Shown one piece after another: positions 34,180 through 45,740 of a stretch of DNA of 64,000 nucleotides (the stretch's first letter is position 1; every line of letters starts with the position of its first letter). The DNA comes from Micropterus salmoides (taxonomy: Eukaryota; Chordata; Actinopteri; Centrarchiformes; Centrarchidae). The stretch spans positions 27,783,832-27,847,831 of the forward strand of contig NW_024041151.1 of NCBI RefSeq assembly GCF_014851395.1, read 5' to 3'. Both the position numbers and the translations under genes were made by a program. Under the pieces are notes generated by a model. That model searched no databases, was not told the origin of the DNA, and saw only the letters and a program-made list of their open reading frames with translations.

Positions 34180-36230
34180 GATTGGGATCCCAAACTTTAC
34201 TTTTCATTTTACACCTTTTTCACTTCCTTGTTTACTAAACCTTTTTCTTTTCTATAATTTCCAAGCAATACAATTTTACACTACCATTATATTCCTCCCT
34301 TTCTGCCTATGTCAATTTCAATTTCTCTTTCTCTATCTCATTCATATTTTTCCTTTGCCTTAACCTTTAACTGTCTCGCCACTTTACTTCTCTACCCCTT
34401 ACAATATTTCTTATTCTCCCTATCACTTCTTTTTTTCTCAGTTACTTGCTGACTTTTGATGCAGGCTGAAGAGATCTAAATCAGCTGTTGCATGGAGTGT
34501 CATGCAGTGCAATCTAGGACCAAAGCTTTAGTTTGATGACCACAGACTTCAATAAGATTCTCTCCAACACGTCCTCAGACCTAAATGACAAAATAGGTCA
34601 ATTGTAAAGTGTCCCAAAATGACATATAAGACTGTTTTCAAAAACAACATGGACAAGCGTTGGCAAGTACCAATCCAGCAACAGGTTTACTGGACCTTCA
34701 TTACATTACCCAAGTCACATTATGTTTATCATGTGGAAAACATTGATAAAAAGTTTGGAGAGGTTTAGGCATCAAAATCATCTACCAAACGTTAGTTTAC
34801 TTAAAACATGTCAGCTTTGACTTTCTTTTACACAGGAATCAAACCTCAGTTTCCTCAGTCAAAGTCCTGAATTTACTTGACTCATCCATCCAACCTACCA
34901 CCCTCTATACATGGACTTTGCTGCTCTTCATACTACATGACCTGACTTGTTATGCCACTAGAGCTCACGACCTAACAAAAAATGTACATATGGATTGTAA
35001 TAAGCTATATAATAATCAACCTATGCGGTCATTTTTCTGGTTTTTGCTGTGGTGGACCCCCCCCCCCCCCCCCGCAAGACAAATTCGCAATCAATTTTCT
35101 GATGGCTCTAATTACTCTACAGCGGCTTCTTGCTCGGAAACATTTTTTGTGATTTTAAACAGTCATGAGAGTTATACATTATCAACTCGCCAAGTCAACC
35201 CAGAAGACCAATCATAGACAAGTCTATTATCAGCAGAGTGGCAATTTTTTCAAACGAAGAGCAAACTATAATACTAGACAAATGTGAAAAAATTAAACAA
35301 ATAGGACAAAAGCAACACATTGGCAGCGACAAAATGCAGGAAGCCAGGAAACTCAAAAATGTTCCAAACATTGTTTTAAATTAACTTCATAAAGCAACAA
35401 AACGAAAAATCCATTCATACCATAAAAAGTGCTAAAATAGTGAAGACTCCCAAAAGTTCCCAACAGCTACTGAAAACCCACATTACCCATGTAAATACTA
35501 AGGATGGGGCGGTACATGACCAGTCTCAATAATGTAAGAAACAAATGCAACCTAAAGTTAGAATAAACAAAATCATTATAAACTCAATTTGGATACAAAA
35601 ATACATGCTCATAATATTTAGCTCACATAAAAAGAAAAATGAAACCTTTTCTTTTAATCTCAGATCCTGGAGCGCCATTTACCCTTATTAGTTAGCTTCT
35701 GTTGAAGAATTACAGTGAAATCTGCTGCATTTACTCTGAAAGTGTGTGTTTCACTGGAAGAATCAGCTCGACAAATTCAACCTGTGCAAAGTGTTAGCTA
35801 GCTAACTAGACCTCTAGCAATGCAAGCCTTGTAGTAACATAAAATTGCAGTAAGCTAATCAGATGTGTTTGTAATAACACAGTTGGCAGTTTGGCTAATT
35901 AGGTCTTGATTATCTAGCTGATTCCTGAAGAGAAAACCAATCAGATGGATCACTAATTAAATGATCAGTTTCTAGTCAGAAATGAACTACCTCTGATCAG
36001 ATCTGTTGAGATGGAAAAGTTCAAAATTTGGGCAATCAGCTGATCACAGCTACTGTTGCCAACAGGCTGAGAACCTACAATATGGCTTAAAGAAGCTGTG
36101 TTACATCACCTGGACGTCCTGTAATATGGTCCATGTCTCATGTTACTTCCATCTCTCTTTTTCTATTGTCTAAAAACAGCAACAATGAAGACTTAACAAA
36201 TCCCCCCTCCAAAAAAGCCACTAACGAACA
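34180..36230. other. AT-rich non-coding stretch
   Basis: Nothing recognised apart from a run of 17 C at 35057-35073. That length is unusual and is a likely site of assembly or sequencing error. Confidence 0.5.
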
Positions 36231-36237
36231 CCCCCCT

Positions 36238-36312
36238 CACTTGGCTTAATGAATGCCAGACTTAATTAGAGCACCATGATGTCAGAGGCATTAATTATCA
36301 GTTGGCTTCGTT
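36238..36312. promoter_or_regulatory. Second candidate conserved non-coding block
   Basis: About 75 bp with cttaattag (36261-36269), attaattatc (36290-36299) and the ttaatgaatgcc and atgatgtcag words. It is similar in style to 33930-34172 but shorter. A CT-rich tract follows (36325-36440). Confidence 0.3.
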
Positions 36313-37089
36313 TCAGAAAACACACACTGTCTCTCTTTCTGCGTTTCTCTCTCTCTGTCTATCTCTTTGTCTTTGTCTCTGCATCTGTTTTTCTTATTGT
36401 CTCTCAGTTTCTTTTTCTTTCTCTGTGTCCCGTGTTCAATCTCAGACCTTTTTCTTTAAAAGAAGAGACTCGGTGTGATATAGTTTCAAATTTTTTTAAT
36501 TTTGTGACATGGTTCTAAATCTGATACATAGTTGATTTGTAGCAATGTTAAATGTTAAAAAAAAGTCATATCTGAATTAATGTGATGTTTACGACGATCT
36601 AGCATTTGTGGTCTGGACTAAGCGATGACGTTGATGCTTCAAAGGAAAGCTAAAGGGCAGTTGACAGACATTATCAGAGAAGGTGTCCAACGCACATTGA
36701 CATGTAATCAAATGCATGTTTGAAGCTGCATTAGTAAATTCTAATGTTGTTAGAGAACCATAACCTGTGAACACATTATTTTGATTCATATGAAATTGTA
36801 TTTGGTTTGGTCTCCGCCAACTCCTGAGATAAATGTTTCACTTTCTTCACCAGCTGGTCTCTAACTTTGTCTGCTGTTTGATGCTGGGCAGGTAGTGTAC
36901 AGTGGGTTTGCAGAGGTTGCTGGCTGAAAACACCTGCTGGTGGTGAATTTTGAAACCAAAACAACATGCTAAAAGTGGGTAAAAAAAAACCCTCAGTAAA
37001 ACTACACAGCAGGTGATCATTTCCACTCTCTGTCCATCACTATGAAATGACGCAGTGCACATTACACCATCCCTCGCTCACTTACACCA

Positions 37090-37342
37090 GGGCGGCTGTG
37101 GCTCAGGAGGTAGAGCAGGTTGCTTGTTAATCGGAATGTTGGCGGTTCAATCCCTGTTGAAGTGTCCTTGGGCGAGATACTAAACCCCGAATTGCCCCTG
37201 GCGGCTGTTCCACCAGTGTGTGAATGTTAGTTTCTGTTTGAGCACTTAGGCTCAGTGTATAAATGTGGGTGGATGTAGTGTAAAAGCGCTTTGAGTGGTT
37301 GAAAAGACTAGAAAGGCGCTATACAAATACGGAGCATTTACA
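37090..37342 (+). mobile_element. tRNA-derived SINE
   Basis: The 5' end is tRNA-like, with an A-box tggctcaggagg (37099-37110) and a B-box ggttcaatccc (37144-37154). The body (gtgtccttgggcgagatac, gtgtgtgaatgttag, aaagcgctttgagtggt) and the tail (ggcgctatacaaatac) are of the teleost SINE type I know from many fish. It is nearly full length, about 250 bp. It is a retroposon, not a functional tRNA gene, because the tRNA-like part lacks a complete cloverleaf. Confidence 0.85.
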
Positions 37343-37344
37343 AT

Positions 37345-38095
37345 TTAACCCAATTGTTATAATAAACCAGTGTTTCCCATATTTTCATTTATTTGTGGCG
37401 GCACGCTGACCGCCACATATTTTCAAATGTTGCCTATTTAAAATCGTATTTGATTGCAGAGCGCCGTAGTGCGCATATTTTTGCTCGTCCCTCTCTGTCT
37501 CTCTCATGAACACCGCAGCACAAATGTGTCAACGCTGTCAATGTCAGAGCAATGACCCAGCTTAAAAAAGGTATTAGCAAGCAGTATCGACTTCACGCAC
37601 GCATTAGTGCAGCTTTAAAACCCGTGTGTCTGACCACTGTATCTTTACAAGTATGCTGAAGAGCATCCACAAAAATATTTTCAGCCATCTTGCCTTCACC
37701 AGTGTAACATACCGATGAAGATACTGTACCTTCTTCAGTGCAGCCTGTTACTTTTAACCCATTTTCCTGGAATATTATGTTACTTTACAGTAATTACTTT
37801 TTTTTCTGCCACTGCCAATTTTGTCAGCCACTCTATGTCTCTTGGTGGAGTGGACACCTGTGACAGCAGCAGCACACCAACATTGTGTCCACACTAAAGG
37901 AAATAAGGTGCCCCTATTTCCTTTGTTCTTTTGTGCAAAATCTTTTCCCATCATGCTTCATTACACCTTCTGTTTATTGATGTGCCAATTTCTAAGCCAA
38001 AATGAAAAACCTGTTTATCCATTTCCATTCCTTTTTAATTGCAAAAAATACTATATTACTATAAGAAGTCAGCACAACACTGCAGAGCCAAGTAG
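37345..38095. other. Non-coding stretch, nothing firmly recognised
   Basis: No exon or RNA signal that I can support. The segment at 37370-37440 (tgtttcccatattttcatttattt, gcggcacgctgaccgccac) looks like a dispersed-repeat fragment. Confidence 0.4.
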
Positions 38096-38097
38096 TT

Positions 38098-38312
38098 TGT
38101 GAACACCCAAAACATTACACCTATGTGATTATTGAACATGTGGTGTACAACATGTCAGGTCTCTGTGCAGGCCATCCAAGTTCTTCCACACCAAACTAAA
38201 AAAAAACATTTCTTTATGTACCTGGCTTTGTGCACAGGGGCACTGTCATGGTGAAACAGGAAAGGGTCTTCCTCTAACTGTTGCTGCAGCTGGAAGCATG
38301 CTATTGTCTAAG
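38098..38312 (-). mobile_element. Tc1 element fragment, minus orientation
   Basis: Reading the minus strand, the sequence matches the interior of a common fish Tc1 lineage: the region before and through the second catalytic Asp, here corrupted by a stop, then cacaaagccaggtacataaag, then the ggaagaacttggatggcc word. It joins directly to terminal-repeat-proximal sequence (ttgaacat..), so the intervening part is deleted. Not functional. Confidence 0.7.
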
Positions 38313-38446
38313 ATAACATCGTATTAAAAGTCCAAAAAACATGAAAAACAGCCCTAGAACAACACACTTTTTATTACAACCAGGTTCTTGATTCCAAAAA
38401 ACATTCTTATTGTCATTTAAGGTTTGCAATGTGAATATAGCCCTTG

Positions 38447-38449
<3 letters not shown>

Positions 38450-38479
<30 letters not shown>

Positions 38480-38592
38480 CTCTCTCTCTCATGATAAAAT
38501 ACAGTTCATCTTTGGCCTCTGGGAGCCACGGTTATAACTGAAGAGCTCTCCCTCTCTCACTCTTACAATAAACATACTGTTTCATGCTGCAC

Positions 38593-38625
<33 letters not shown>

Positions 38626-38663
38626 ACCTCTTACACACAAACAAGCACTCTCTCTCTGCCACA

Positions 38664-38695
<32 letters not shown>

Positions 38696-38930
38696 GCGTA
38701 GCGTGGCTGGCCAGATGGGACTCTTCCACATGACCAAGCCGATCAATCAACACTGAAGGGCCCAGGTGCTACTACGCACCATTTCACAGTCTGTCACACA
38801 CACACACACACACACACGCACACAAGTTGTACACACACATAGCAGCAGAGACATACAGAGATAGAAGGATAAAGGACACACACACACAAGGAAGCAGGAA
38901 AAACACACACACACACACACGCAGTGTAAC
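38450..38930. repeat. Cluster of (TC)n and (CA)n microsatellites
   Basis: (TC)n at about 38450-38490 and 38592-38624; (CA)n at 38664-38695, 38796-38820, 38877-38888 and 38902-38922. Frames with runs of Cys/Val or Arg/Glu over this region are artefacts. Confidence 0.95.
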
Positions 38931-38939
38931 ATGAATGAC

Positions 38940-39640
38940 CCGAGTTCAGTCTCCAGAGGCCTCATCTGGATGGATGACAGAAGATGGAGAAGACAGATAG
39001 ACAGATGAGAAAAATAGATAGATAGATGTGCGCTACAACAAGTTCAGGTTAATTTAAGTTACAAAGAACCTCTAATGTAACATCAGGAGGTTCCTTAGAA
39101 GAGAAATCAACATGTTTGAGGTCAGGAACCTCGTGTAGCTGGAACAGAAGCTTTCTGGCCACAGCTTTGATAAAGGACTGAAGTCACATGATGGTCCGGA
39201 ACGAGACTGAGCTCCCAATAAAACCAACAGTACAAGTCATTATGACTCCTGTCGTGTCCTGTTGTGAGCAAATGAGGAAACAGAGTGACGTTATTATAGA
39301 GCTGCAATGTCCACAGAGCGAGGAGGTCAGGATGGATGGAAGGCTCATGGGATATGGCCGCTTTTCACTTCTCATCTCCGACCATCCGACAGTCAATGTT
39401 GTTTTCTTTTAACCATGACCATGAATAGTGGTCATGAATAATTTACATTTTCAACAGCGCAATCTATTTCACATTTTGTTGTTTATTTTGGAGGACTTGT
39501 TGCCTCAAACCCACAAAAAGGTTCCCCAATCTGACAGAACTACCTGTATTACTTCCAACTGGTTTTCCCGGAAAGTAAAGACTAATGTGGTACTGCATTG
39601 TCTCAATGTTGTTGTTTTTTAGGTTATTTTTTAGCCATGT
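38940..39640. other. Non-coding stretch with short frames, nothing recognised
   Basis: A 74-codon frame at 39188-39412 and its antisense partner show no similarity I recognise and lack convincing splice sites. The rest is AT-rich. Confidence 0.4.
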
Positions 39641-39654
39641 TAGCGGCATAGCTC

Positions 39655-40095
39655 TAGAGATGGTAAAGTCTCAACAACTATTTAATGAATCACTATGAAA
39701 TTTGTTAAAACAACCATGTATGGATCCCACTGACCTTTTCTCTAGTGCCACCAGAAGTGGGAGTTTACCTGAGTTTCCAGGATTATGTGTAATACCGTCC
39801 ATTGTTATGTTTCTGTTTTGGCCGATGCCAACTATTCGCTCATGAGATTGGCATTTGCAGGAGCACACGCTTAGAAATGTAGTGGTTGCAATCTGATACC
39901 TCACCACAAGAGGCCGAAATACACATGGCCCCTTTAACTAACACACTAAACTCAGATGATGAACATTGTAAACATTATATCTGCTTAGCTTAGCAACAGC
40001 ATGTTACCATTGTTATTGTGAGCATGTTAGCATGCTGACATTAGCATTAGGCTCAAAGCACCATGTACAGCCTATTTAGCATGGCTGTAGACTCA
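39655..40095. repeat. Teleost dispersed-repeat fragment (tctcaacaacta family), first copy
   Basis: Contains the words tctcaacaactatttaatga, tgagcatgttagcatgctga and catggctgtagactc, which I know from a degenerate dispersed repeat in many fish. Related fragments lie at 44060-44360 and 54440-54715. The copies are too diverged to define ends. Confidence 0.55.
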
Positions 40096-40715
40096 TTGGG
40101 CCAGGTTTACTACAGATTTGCGTGAGTAAAAACGTGTGCTAATTAACATGTAAGCTGATCTACTAACGGTGTACACGGAAACAGACGTCTTTCAAAAGTG
40201 CAAGATAGCACCTGTTGTTCATTTACTACTTTTGCCTCAATGAATATGGAATTTGGGGCATTTTAATTTTATTGTGCAAAGTAATGGGAGGATAACATGC
40301 AAATACATACATTTATTTACTACACGCAATTTGATCTAACAAGCCTACAAGCAATTTCATGTGAGTGCAACAGCATCTGTATTTAATACGTTTGAAAAGA
40401 AGGTGCACAGAGATGGCTGCTGTTATCGCTGCGAGAAGGAGACACTGCTGTAATGACAGAAGACGTAGAGAAATTAAAAATATTAGATATTATTATTCTA
40501 TGTCCAATATATTTATTTATTCGATGAACTGTATGAATTTAATTGTTTTTTGTATTTTCCTTTTGCTTTGGTAGGACTGTTGTATTAACATTCATGCCAA
40601 TAAAGCAAATTTCATTTCGACCTGACTTCTTTTCTCTGTGAGATGGAAGAATTTAGAGAGTTGCGTGGCGCTGGGAGAGCCCCCAGCTGCAGTAGTGCAT
40701 GGATCACGCATAAAA

Positions 40716-40893
40716 TTCATCCAGCCAGAGGGAACGATCACCAACTGTTCACAGTTTGCCGGCTGAAATAGCGACGCAACTCAATGTAGGTATCAGAGAG
40801 GGAATGGGATGTTGTGGCGTACAGGGCCAGGAGATCTCAGAGCGACCGGGCACGGTGCGGACGGTCGGTGATCGTTCCCTCTAGCTGGATGAA
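40716..40893. repeat. 27-bp inverted repeat with 124-bp spacer
   Basis: Arm 40716-40742 (ttcatccagccagagggaac...) and arm 40867-40893 are reverse complements at 26 of 27 positions. The right arm runs into the Harbinger-like coding fragment. An inverted local duplication during decay is the simplest explanation. Confidence 0.85.
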
Positions 40894-41083
40894 GCACGAT
40901 CTGCTGCATTTCCTCACGTCTGGGTCATTCCAGCAAACTGTAGCTGTTTCTGATGGGGTTTCCCAAAGCAGTGTTTCAGGTGAGCTGTCCCAAGTACTTA
41001 GTGTAATCTCAGGCAGGATGGGCAGGTACCTACCATTTCCACATACTCGGGACGCACTGAATGAAACAAACCAATGTTTTTAA
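40814..41083 (+). pseudogene. Harbinger (HARBI1-like) transposase fragment
   Basis: In this 89-codon frame, residues about 30-75 read as LLHFLTSGSFQQTVAVSDGV, SQSSVSGELSQVLSVIS and GRMGRYLPFP. They correspond to the segment of HARBI1-type nucleases just upstream of the first catalytic Asp (the LxFxxSGSFQ..G...SQ..vS motif). The catalytic DDE domain that should follow is absent, and the N-terminal 28 residues are unrelated, coming from the inverted-repeat region. It is a relic without nuclease activity. Confidence 0.75.
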
Positions 41084-41099
41084 GTAGCGGCTACTTTCG

Positions 41100-41975
41100 C
41101 TCCCGACTCTCCAAGGCGGAAACCATTAATACACGCAAACACAACAGGTTGATCCAGTCATGGAGGTCATCATTCAGTTTATCGTAATATGTAGGCTTTT
41201 ACCCCCTCTAGAATTCACTTTACCTTTACAAGCCTTTTCAAAAACTGATTATTAACTCTGACAGTTGTTCAAAAAACTCAAAAGCATTCTTCACAAAATA
41301 CTCCAAGACATTTACCGCTCCCCGATCAGGAACCCTGAAGTGCTCCCCAGTGAACCGCTGCTTTCAGAGTGTACGTTACACATTTCCACCCTCCGCCCCC
41401 CCCCCCGCCTTGACGAGACCTATTATTACTATGTCAGATCTAATTACACAGCCAATTTACATGTAATACACAGCCCCTTAAAAACAATAATATACTAAAT
41501 ACTCTGCAGTGGCTTACATTGTGCATCCATGTTAATGCACTGAAGTCAATGCAGCACTAATCAATGCATGACATCCATTCAAAATACTCTGAGAGACGGT
41601 GGCTGTTCAGTTTCAATCAGCAGGGACAATAGAAACAGGGCGGAGCAGGAAATGAAGATGTAAAAGGAATCTCTTTATTTTAATGTATTTCAAATGTTTT
41701 TCTTATTTATTTGAATTTTCTTAACCTATTGACATGGTTTTATTATTTTTTTATTCTGTCTGTTTGTCTTTTAAATCCTGGTTGACCTCTGAAAAAAACC
41801 TGTGATGAAATTGTATTTAAACAAAGTATATTGGTATTAGATGTTTTATATTAGTGTATCCAAATGTATGTTGCTGATAATCATGCATTTCTAATATTTT
41901 AAGAGACATGGAAGTTTGTTGCTGACATTTGGAAACACTTAATAGCTTTTCAGAGCTTATACTGTATTAGCAATA
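41100..41975. other. Non-coding stretch, nothing recognised
   Basis: AT-rich with a C-run at about 41396-41406. No supported exon. Confidence 0.45.
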
Positions 41976-41980
41976 TGTGG

Positions 41981-42058
41981 GTTACATATACAGCCAGCTG
42001 TTATCACATGACCTAATTGAATTTAGGTCATGTGATAACAGGTGGCTATATATGTAAC
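41981..42058. repeat. Near-perfect 36-bp palindromic hairpin
   Basis: Arm 41981-42016 (gttacatatacagccagctg...) and arm 42023-42058 are reverse complements at 34 of 36 positions around a 6-bp loop (ttgaat). The innermost 18 bp of each arm (through tatcacatgacctaa) match exactly. It could be a very short fold-back element or a hairpin from template switching. Confidence 0.9.
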
Positions 42059-42059
42059 T

Positions 42060-42660
42060 CCTATCTCTGATCAAGTTATTTAAATACATATCCAACAGCA
42101 AAGATTTATTTCAGAAGCATTTTTTGTTATATTTGTTGAATGTCTTTCTTTCCATCCTGACAGCAATCCATAAATGAAATTCTCTGAAACAAAAATTAAA
42201 AAATCCGATATCTGAGGCTGTCACAGGTCTGTAATAAGCACGTCCAAACATTTCATTCTTTTAGTTCTACCTACCTGCATACCTGCGCTGTTTGATGCTT
42301 TCAAAATCTAGCTCTCTGTTGCTAGTTCTCCAATGTTGCTTACCCCAGTTTTAATTTTTATTAAAACAATTAGCCCATCAACAGTTTTCATAACCGTTTC
42401 AACATTTAAGTCTTTTATCAAACCAAAAATGTAAACATTCTGTTTCTTCTTCTGTTTCTTTTGGTTTCGGATTGCTGGTCGTACAATACAAGACATTGGA
42501 AGATGACTGCTTGAGTTTTGGGCAATTGTCATGGTCATTTTCCACAATTTTGTCACATTTTATAAACTAAACAAATGATTAATTGTAAAAATAAATGAAG
42601 AATGAATTGATAATTAAAACAAGTGTTAGTTACAACCCTAAGTTTTTGTCATTTTTAGAG
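42060..42660. other. Non-coding stretch, nothing recognised
   Basis: AT-rich. An 82-codon minus-strand frame (42308-42556) has no family resemblance. Confidence 0.45.
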
Positions 42661-42683
42661 GTTGATCAGTTGTGTCACAACAT

Positions 42684-42742
42684 TTCCTCTCCTCTCCTCC
42701 TCTCTCCTCTTTTGTTCCTCCATCTCCTCTCCTCTCCTTCAT
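42684..42742. repeat. CT-rich pentanucleotide-like tract
   Basis: Irregular TCCTC units, similar in unit to the array at 948-1198 but in opposite orientation. Confidence 0.8.
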
Positions 42743-42899
42743 GTTTAAACATTCTGAGCACAGAGACCCAGACCCAGCAGGGAGAGACAGGGGGACGACC
42801 TTGGAACCATACCCAGCTGAGGTGAGTTGCTCTTGGGGTAGAGCGGGAGACAGGAGGGCCTGGTCTCCATGGAGGGGAGATGGGGAGGATGTACAGAGA

Positions 42900-43115
42900 T
42901 GAAGGGAAGGAAATAAAAAGAGATAGAGGACAGGAAAAGGAGGAAAGGGTCAGAGGGGGAGAGGATGTGATGAAGGAGAATGACAACAGAAGGAGGAAGA
43001 GGGGAGGAAAAGATATGATATAAGAAGTGCATCTCAAGAGAGAAAAAAACAAACCACAGACTGACCAAAATATGGAGTGAGAGACAGAAGAAAAGATGGA
43101 AAGAGAGAGAAACAG
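42900..43115. repeat. Purine-rich low-complexity tract
   Basis: About 215 bp of A/G-rich sequence; the 107-169 codon minus-strand Ser/Phe/Leu frames over it are artefacts. Confidence 0.8.
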
Positions 43116-43369
43116 ATATGTATTTCTATATAAAGTGTCCAGATGTGACCTCCTCAGAGGGGCTCCAGCTTCGTGGCTCAACACTCATTAATAAGGTCAC
43201 ACAGAGGTGAGACAGACGGCTGACTCACTGCTTTTCAACAAAAACAACAAGAGGAGGAGGGAGCCAAGATCATCAGGTTCATACCACTTCTTATATACTG
43301 TACAGCTCTGTTTAATGCTGCTTTTTATAATATTTAACAACTTTTCAATACAGTTAATAATAAAACTTT

Positions 43370-43610
43370 AAAAGGTTCAGTGTGTAATATTTAGGAGGAT
43401 CTATTCAGTTTTCAGTGGTGTATAAAGACCTTACATAATGAACTGTTTTTTATTACCTGAGAATGAGCCATTTCTATCTACATACACCGTCTTCTTACAT
43501 GGACGTCACCATGTTGCCCCGCCATGTTTCAACTGTAGCCCAAAAGGACAAACTGCTCTACAGAGCGCGTTTCGTCACTACGTTGAATACGTACAAAAAA
43601 CAAGCAGAAG
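43370..43610. repeat. Teleost dispersed-repeat fragment (ttcagtgtgtaatattta type)
   Basis: The words ggttcagtgtgtaatattta, gaatgagccatttctatcta, ccatgttgccccgccatgtt and gtagcccaaaaggacaaac occur in this order in a repeat I recognise from fish genomes. Non-coding; ends not defined. Confidence 0.6.
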
Positions 43611-44059
43611 TAGTAGTAGTTGTCTGGTTTGTTAGTTTGTTAGTTTGTTATTGTCTTTAACCGTAAAGTTTACTTTACAACCCTTACGGTTATGTATATT
43701 GTAACTGTACATTTTTAATAATAAAGCTTACTGTGCATCAAAAATGAAACAATACAACTTTTAACAACTCCAAAGATGTCTGGTTTATATGTTCACATTA
43801 CACACATTAAACACATGTAGAAGTAGGAATGAAAAAAGGAGGCATTGTGGTTTTAGCAGCACTTGTCTTTTCAGCCATTTGTTGCCTGACAGCCACTGAG
43901 TGCAGCTTACAGCACCGAGCGTCTCAAAAGTCCTGTCCTTATAATGGGGTTACCAGGCTTGAGCTCTGTCCTGCCAGCTGACTACAGGATAGCTTGTTGG
44001 CAACGACATGTAAATCAGTCAAGCTTTGGAGTTTTTAGGAGATGTATTTTTAGCCTAAC

Positions 44060-44360
44060 TAGTGCTTTGGGGCTACGGATGGCGGTTGGCCCACCACTTT
44101 GGCTCAGACTGAAATATCTCGGCCACGAAGAATTTGGCACAGCCCTTCATGGTTGTCCGAGTATCAGTCCCTCTGACTTTGGTGATCCTCTGACTTTTCC
44201 TCCACCATTAGGCTGACATTTGTGGTTGTGAGCGAAATGTCTCAACAACTGTTAGATGCATTGCCATGAACTGGCTGGCATTAGCGTTTAGATCAAAGCA
44301 CCACTGTTTTTAAGTAAAGACTCACAGAGTTGCTAGCATGGCTGCAGGCTGTTTTGTTTC
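44060..44360. repeat. Teleost dispersed-repeat fragment (tctcaacaactg family), second copy
   Basis: Shares tctcaacaactgttagatgc, ggcattagcgtttagatcaaagcacca and gctagcatggctgcaggct with the family noted at 39655-40095. Confidence 0.6.
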
Positions 44361-44799
44361 ATCTTTGATGGAGCTAAGCTAACAGTTTCACCATGTTTCC
44401 CGTCGTTGTGTCTACACTAGGCTAAACGCATAACGTATGCACAGATGTGAAAATTGATATCCAGCTTCTGATCTGACAATAGTGAATAAAACAAATGAGG
44501 ATTCTCCTTTCAACCCCGGACAATCCCAGAGGCTTTTTGGGGAAACATCGTCTGTGTTCTGTCACTTTTTCTTGGATAAGTTTTAAAATTACAGAATGAA
44601 AGCCATAGAAGCTAGTGCTAGCTAGAAGCTATGCATCAGAATCAGACTGAAGCCGCATTAAATTGTTTATTTATAAAAGAACAGAATATGCTTACAGGCT
44701 GAAACTACTGAGCCTCTCATTTACTATGTAGGTGACAGTTAAAGCTAGGGATGGGGGGCTGGTAGGGACGATAGGGTTCAGGGTGGTGCACCTGTTCTG

Positions 44800-45365
44800 C
44801 AAAGCAACTACACAGGTACATATACACATATACTGTATAACCACATATACACACATGAAAGCTACAATCACACAATACCTAACCACACAAGAACACACAC
44901 AAGCCAAAGGGCACAAATACGCTCATTCCCATACACACCCAGATATGCATGTATCCTCATGCGTACACACATATACATGTGAAAGCCAGCATCACACATT
45001 CTGACGGACAAATTGAATAACACGCACGCACGTTGAAACATTCCCACAAGTACAAGTGCGCATAGACAAAACTATGCACAAACACAGACACACTCAACTT
45101 ACAAAAACAATACAGACACACATACACATACAGCTACCTACATGAAAGCCAGCATCAAACACTCAGGTACAGACACAACAAATTACTAAAAGAAGATGAA
45201 CACACACTGAAACACACACACAGGTGCACTCAGAGTCATTTGCACAAAGAACACACACATATGAACACACAACCACCCCTAAATTTAACCACATAAAACC
45301 ACTTGCATACAGAAGCTGACATTACACACCCAGATACTGACACAGTAACCTGCCAACTTGCACAG

Positions 45366-45418
<53 letters not shown>

Positions 45419-45600
45419 TTCACTTCACAAATTCACACACAGACCATAATCATTAAAACACACGCACACATAAAGATACGCGCAAAAACACATATCCATG
45501 CATCACACACAAGCATCCACACAAAACAAAACTGTACTAATTATGTAAACATAAATGTAAGTGCAAGTCCACATCCACACACATAAAACACACACATCTT
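44800..45600. repeat. CA-rich degenerate microsatellite region
   Basis: About 800 bp of interrupted CA repeats with a pure (CA)n core at 45367-45414. A short segment (catgaaagccagcatcaaacac at about 45140-45161) echoes tgtgaaagccagcatcacac at 44978-44997, so larger units of about 160 bp may have been duplicated. Confidence 0.8.
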
Positions 45601-45644
45601 CTGATTGCTAGATCACCGGGTTTTTTCTGTGTGTGTGTGTGTCG

Positions 45645-45740
45645 GCAGATTAATCTAGTGGGGTCGCTGAGATGACACTAATCCCTTCGCTGATTATCTA
45701 GAGCATAACATCACTCTAATCTGATGTTGGGGGGTTAAGA
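45645..45740. promoter_or_regulatory. Third candidate conserved non-coding block
   Basis: Non-repetitive sequence with repeated bicoid-type words: attaatctag (45650-45659), actaatccc (45677-45685) and ctctaatctgat (45715-45726). There is no coding frame. The motif density is suggestive only. Confidence 0.3.

Larger units (their letters stand above)
40098..41090 (+). mobile_element. Decayed PIF/Harbinger element
   Basis: Begins near gggccaggtttactacag, a terminal-repeat-like word of fish Harbinger elements, and holds a recognisable transposase fragment. No matching right end is visible, so the right boundary is approximate. The internal inverted repeat at 40716-40893 indicates later rearrangement. 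Confidence 0.55.

Noticed and set aside
37090..37165. Possible tRNA gene
   Set aside because: Only the A- and B-box are tRNA-like; the sequence continues into a SINE body and tail and cannot fold as a full tRNA.
42675..43184. 169-codon minus-strand frame
   Set aside because: It spans two low-complexity purine/pyrimidine tracts and reads as Ser/Phe/Leu/Pro-rich filler.
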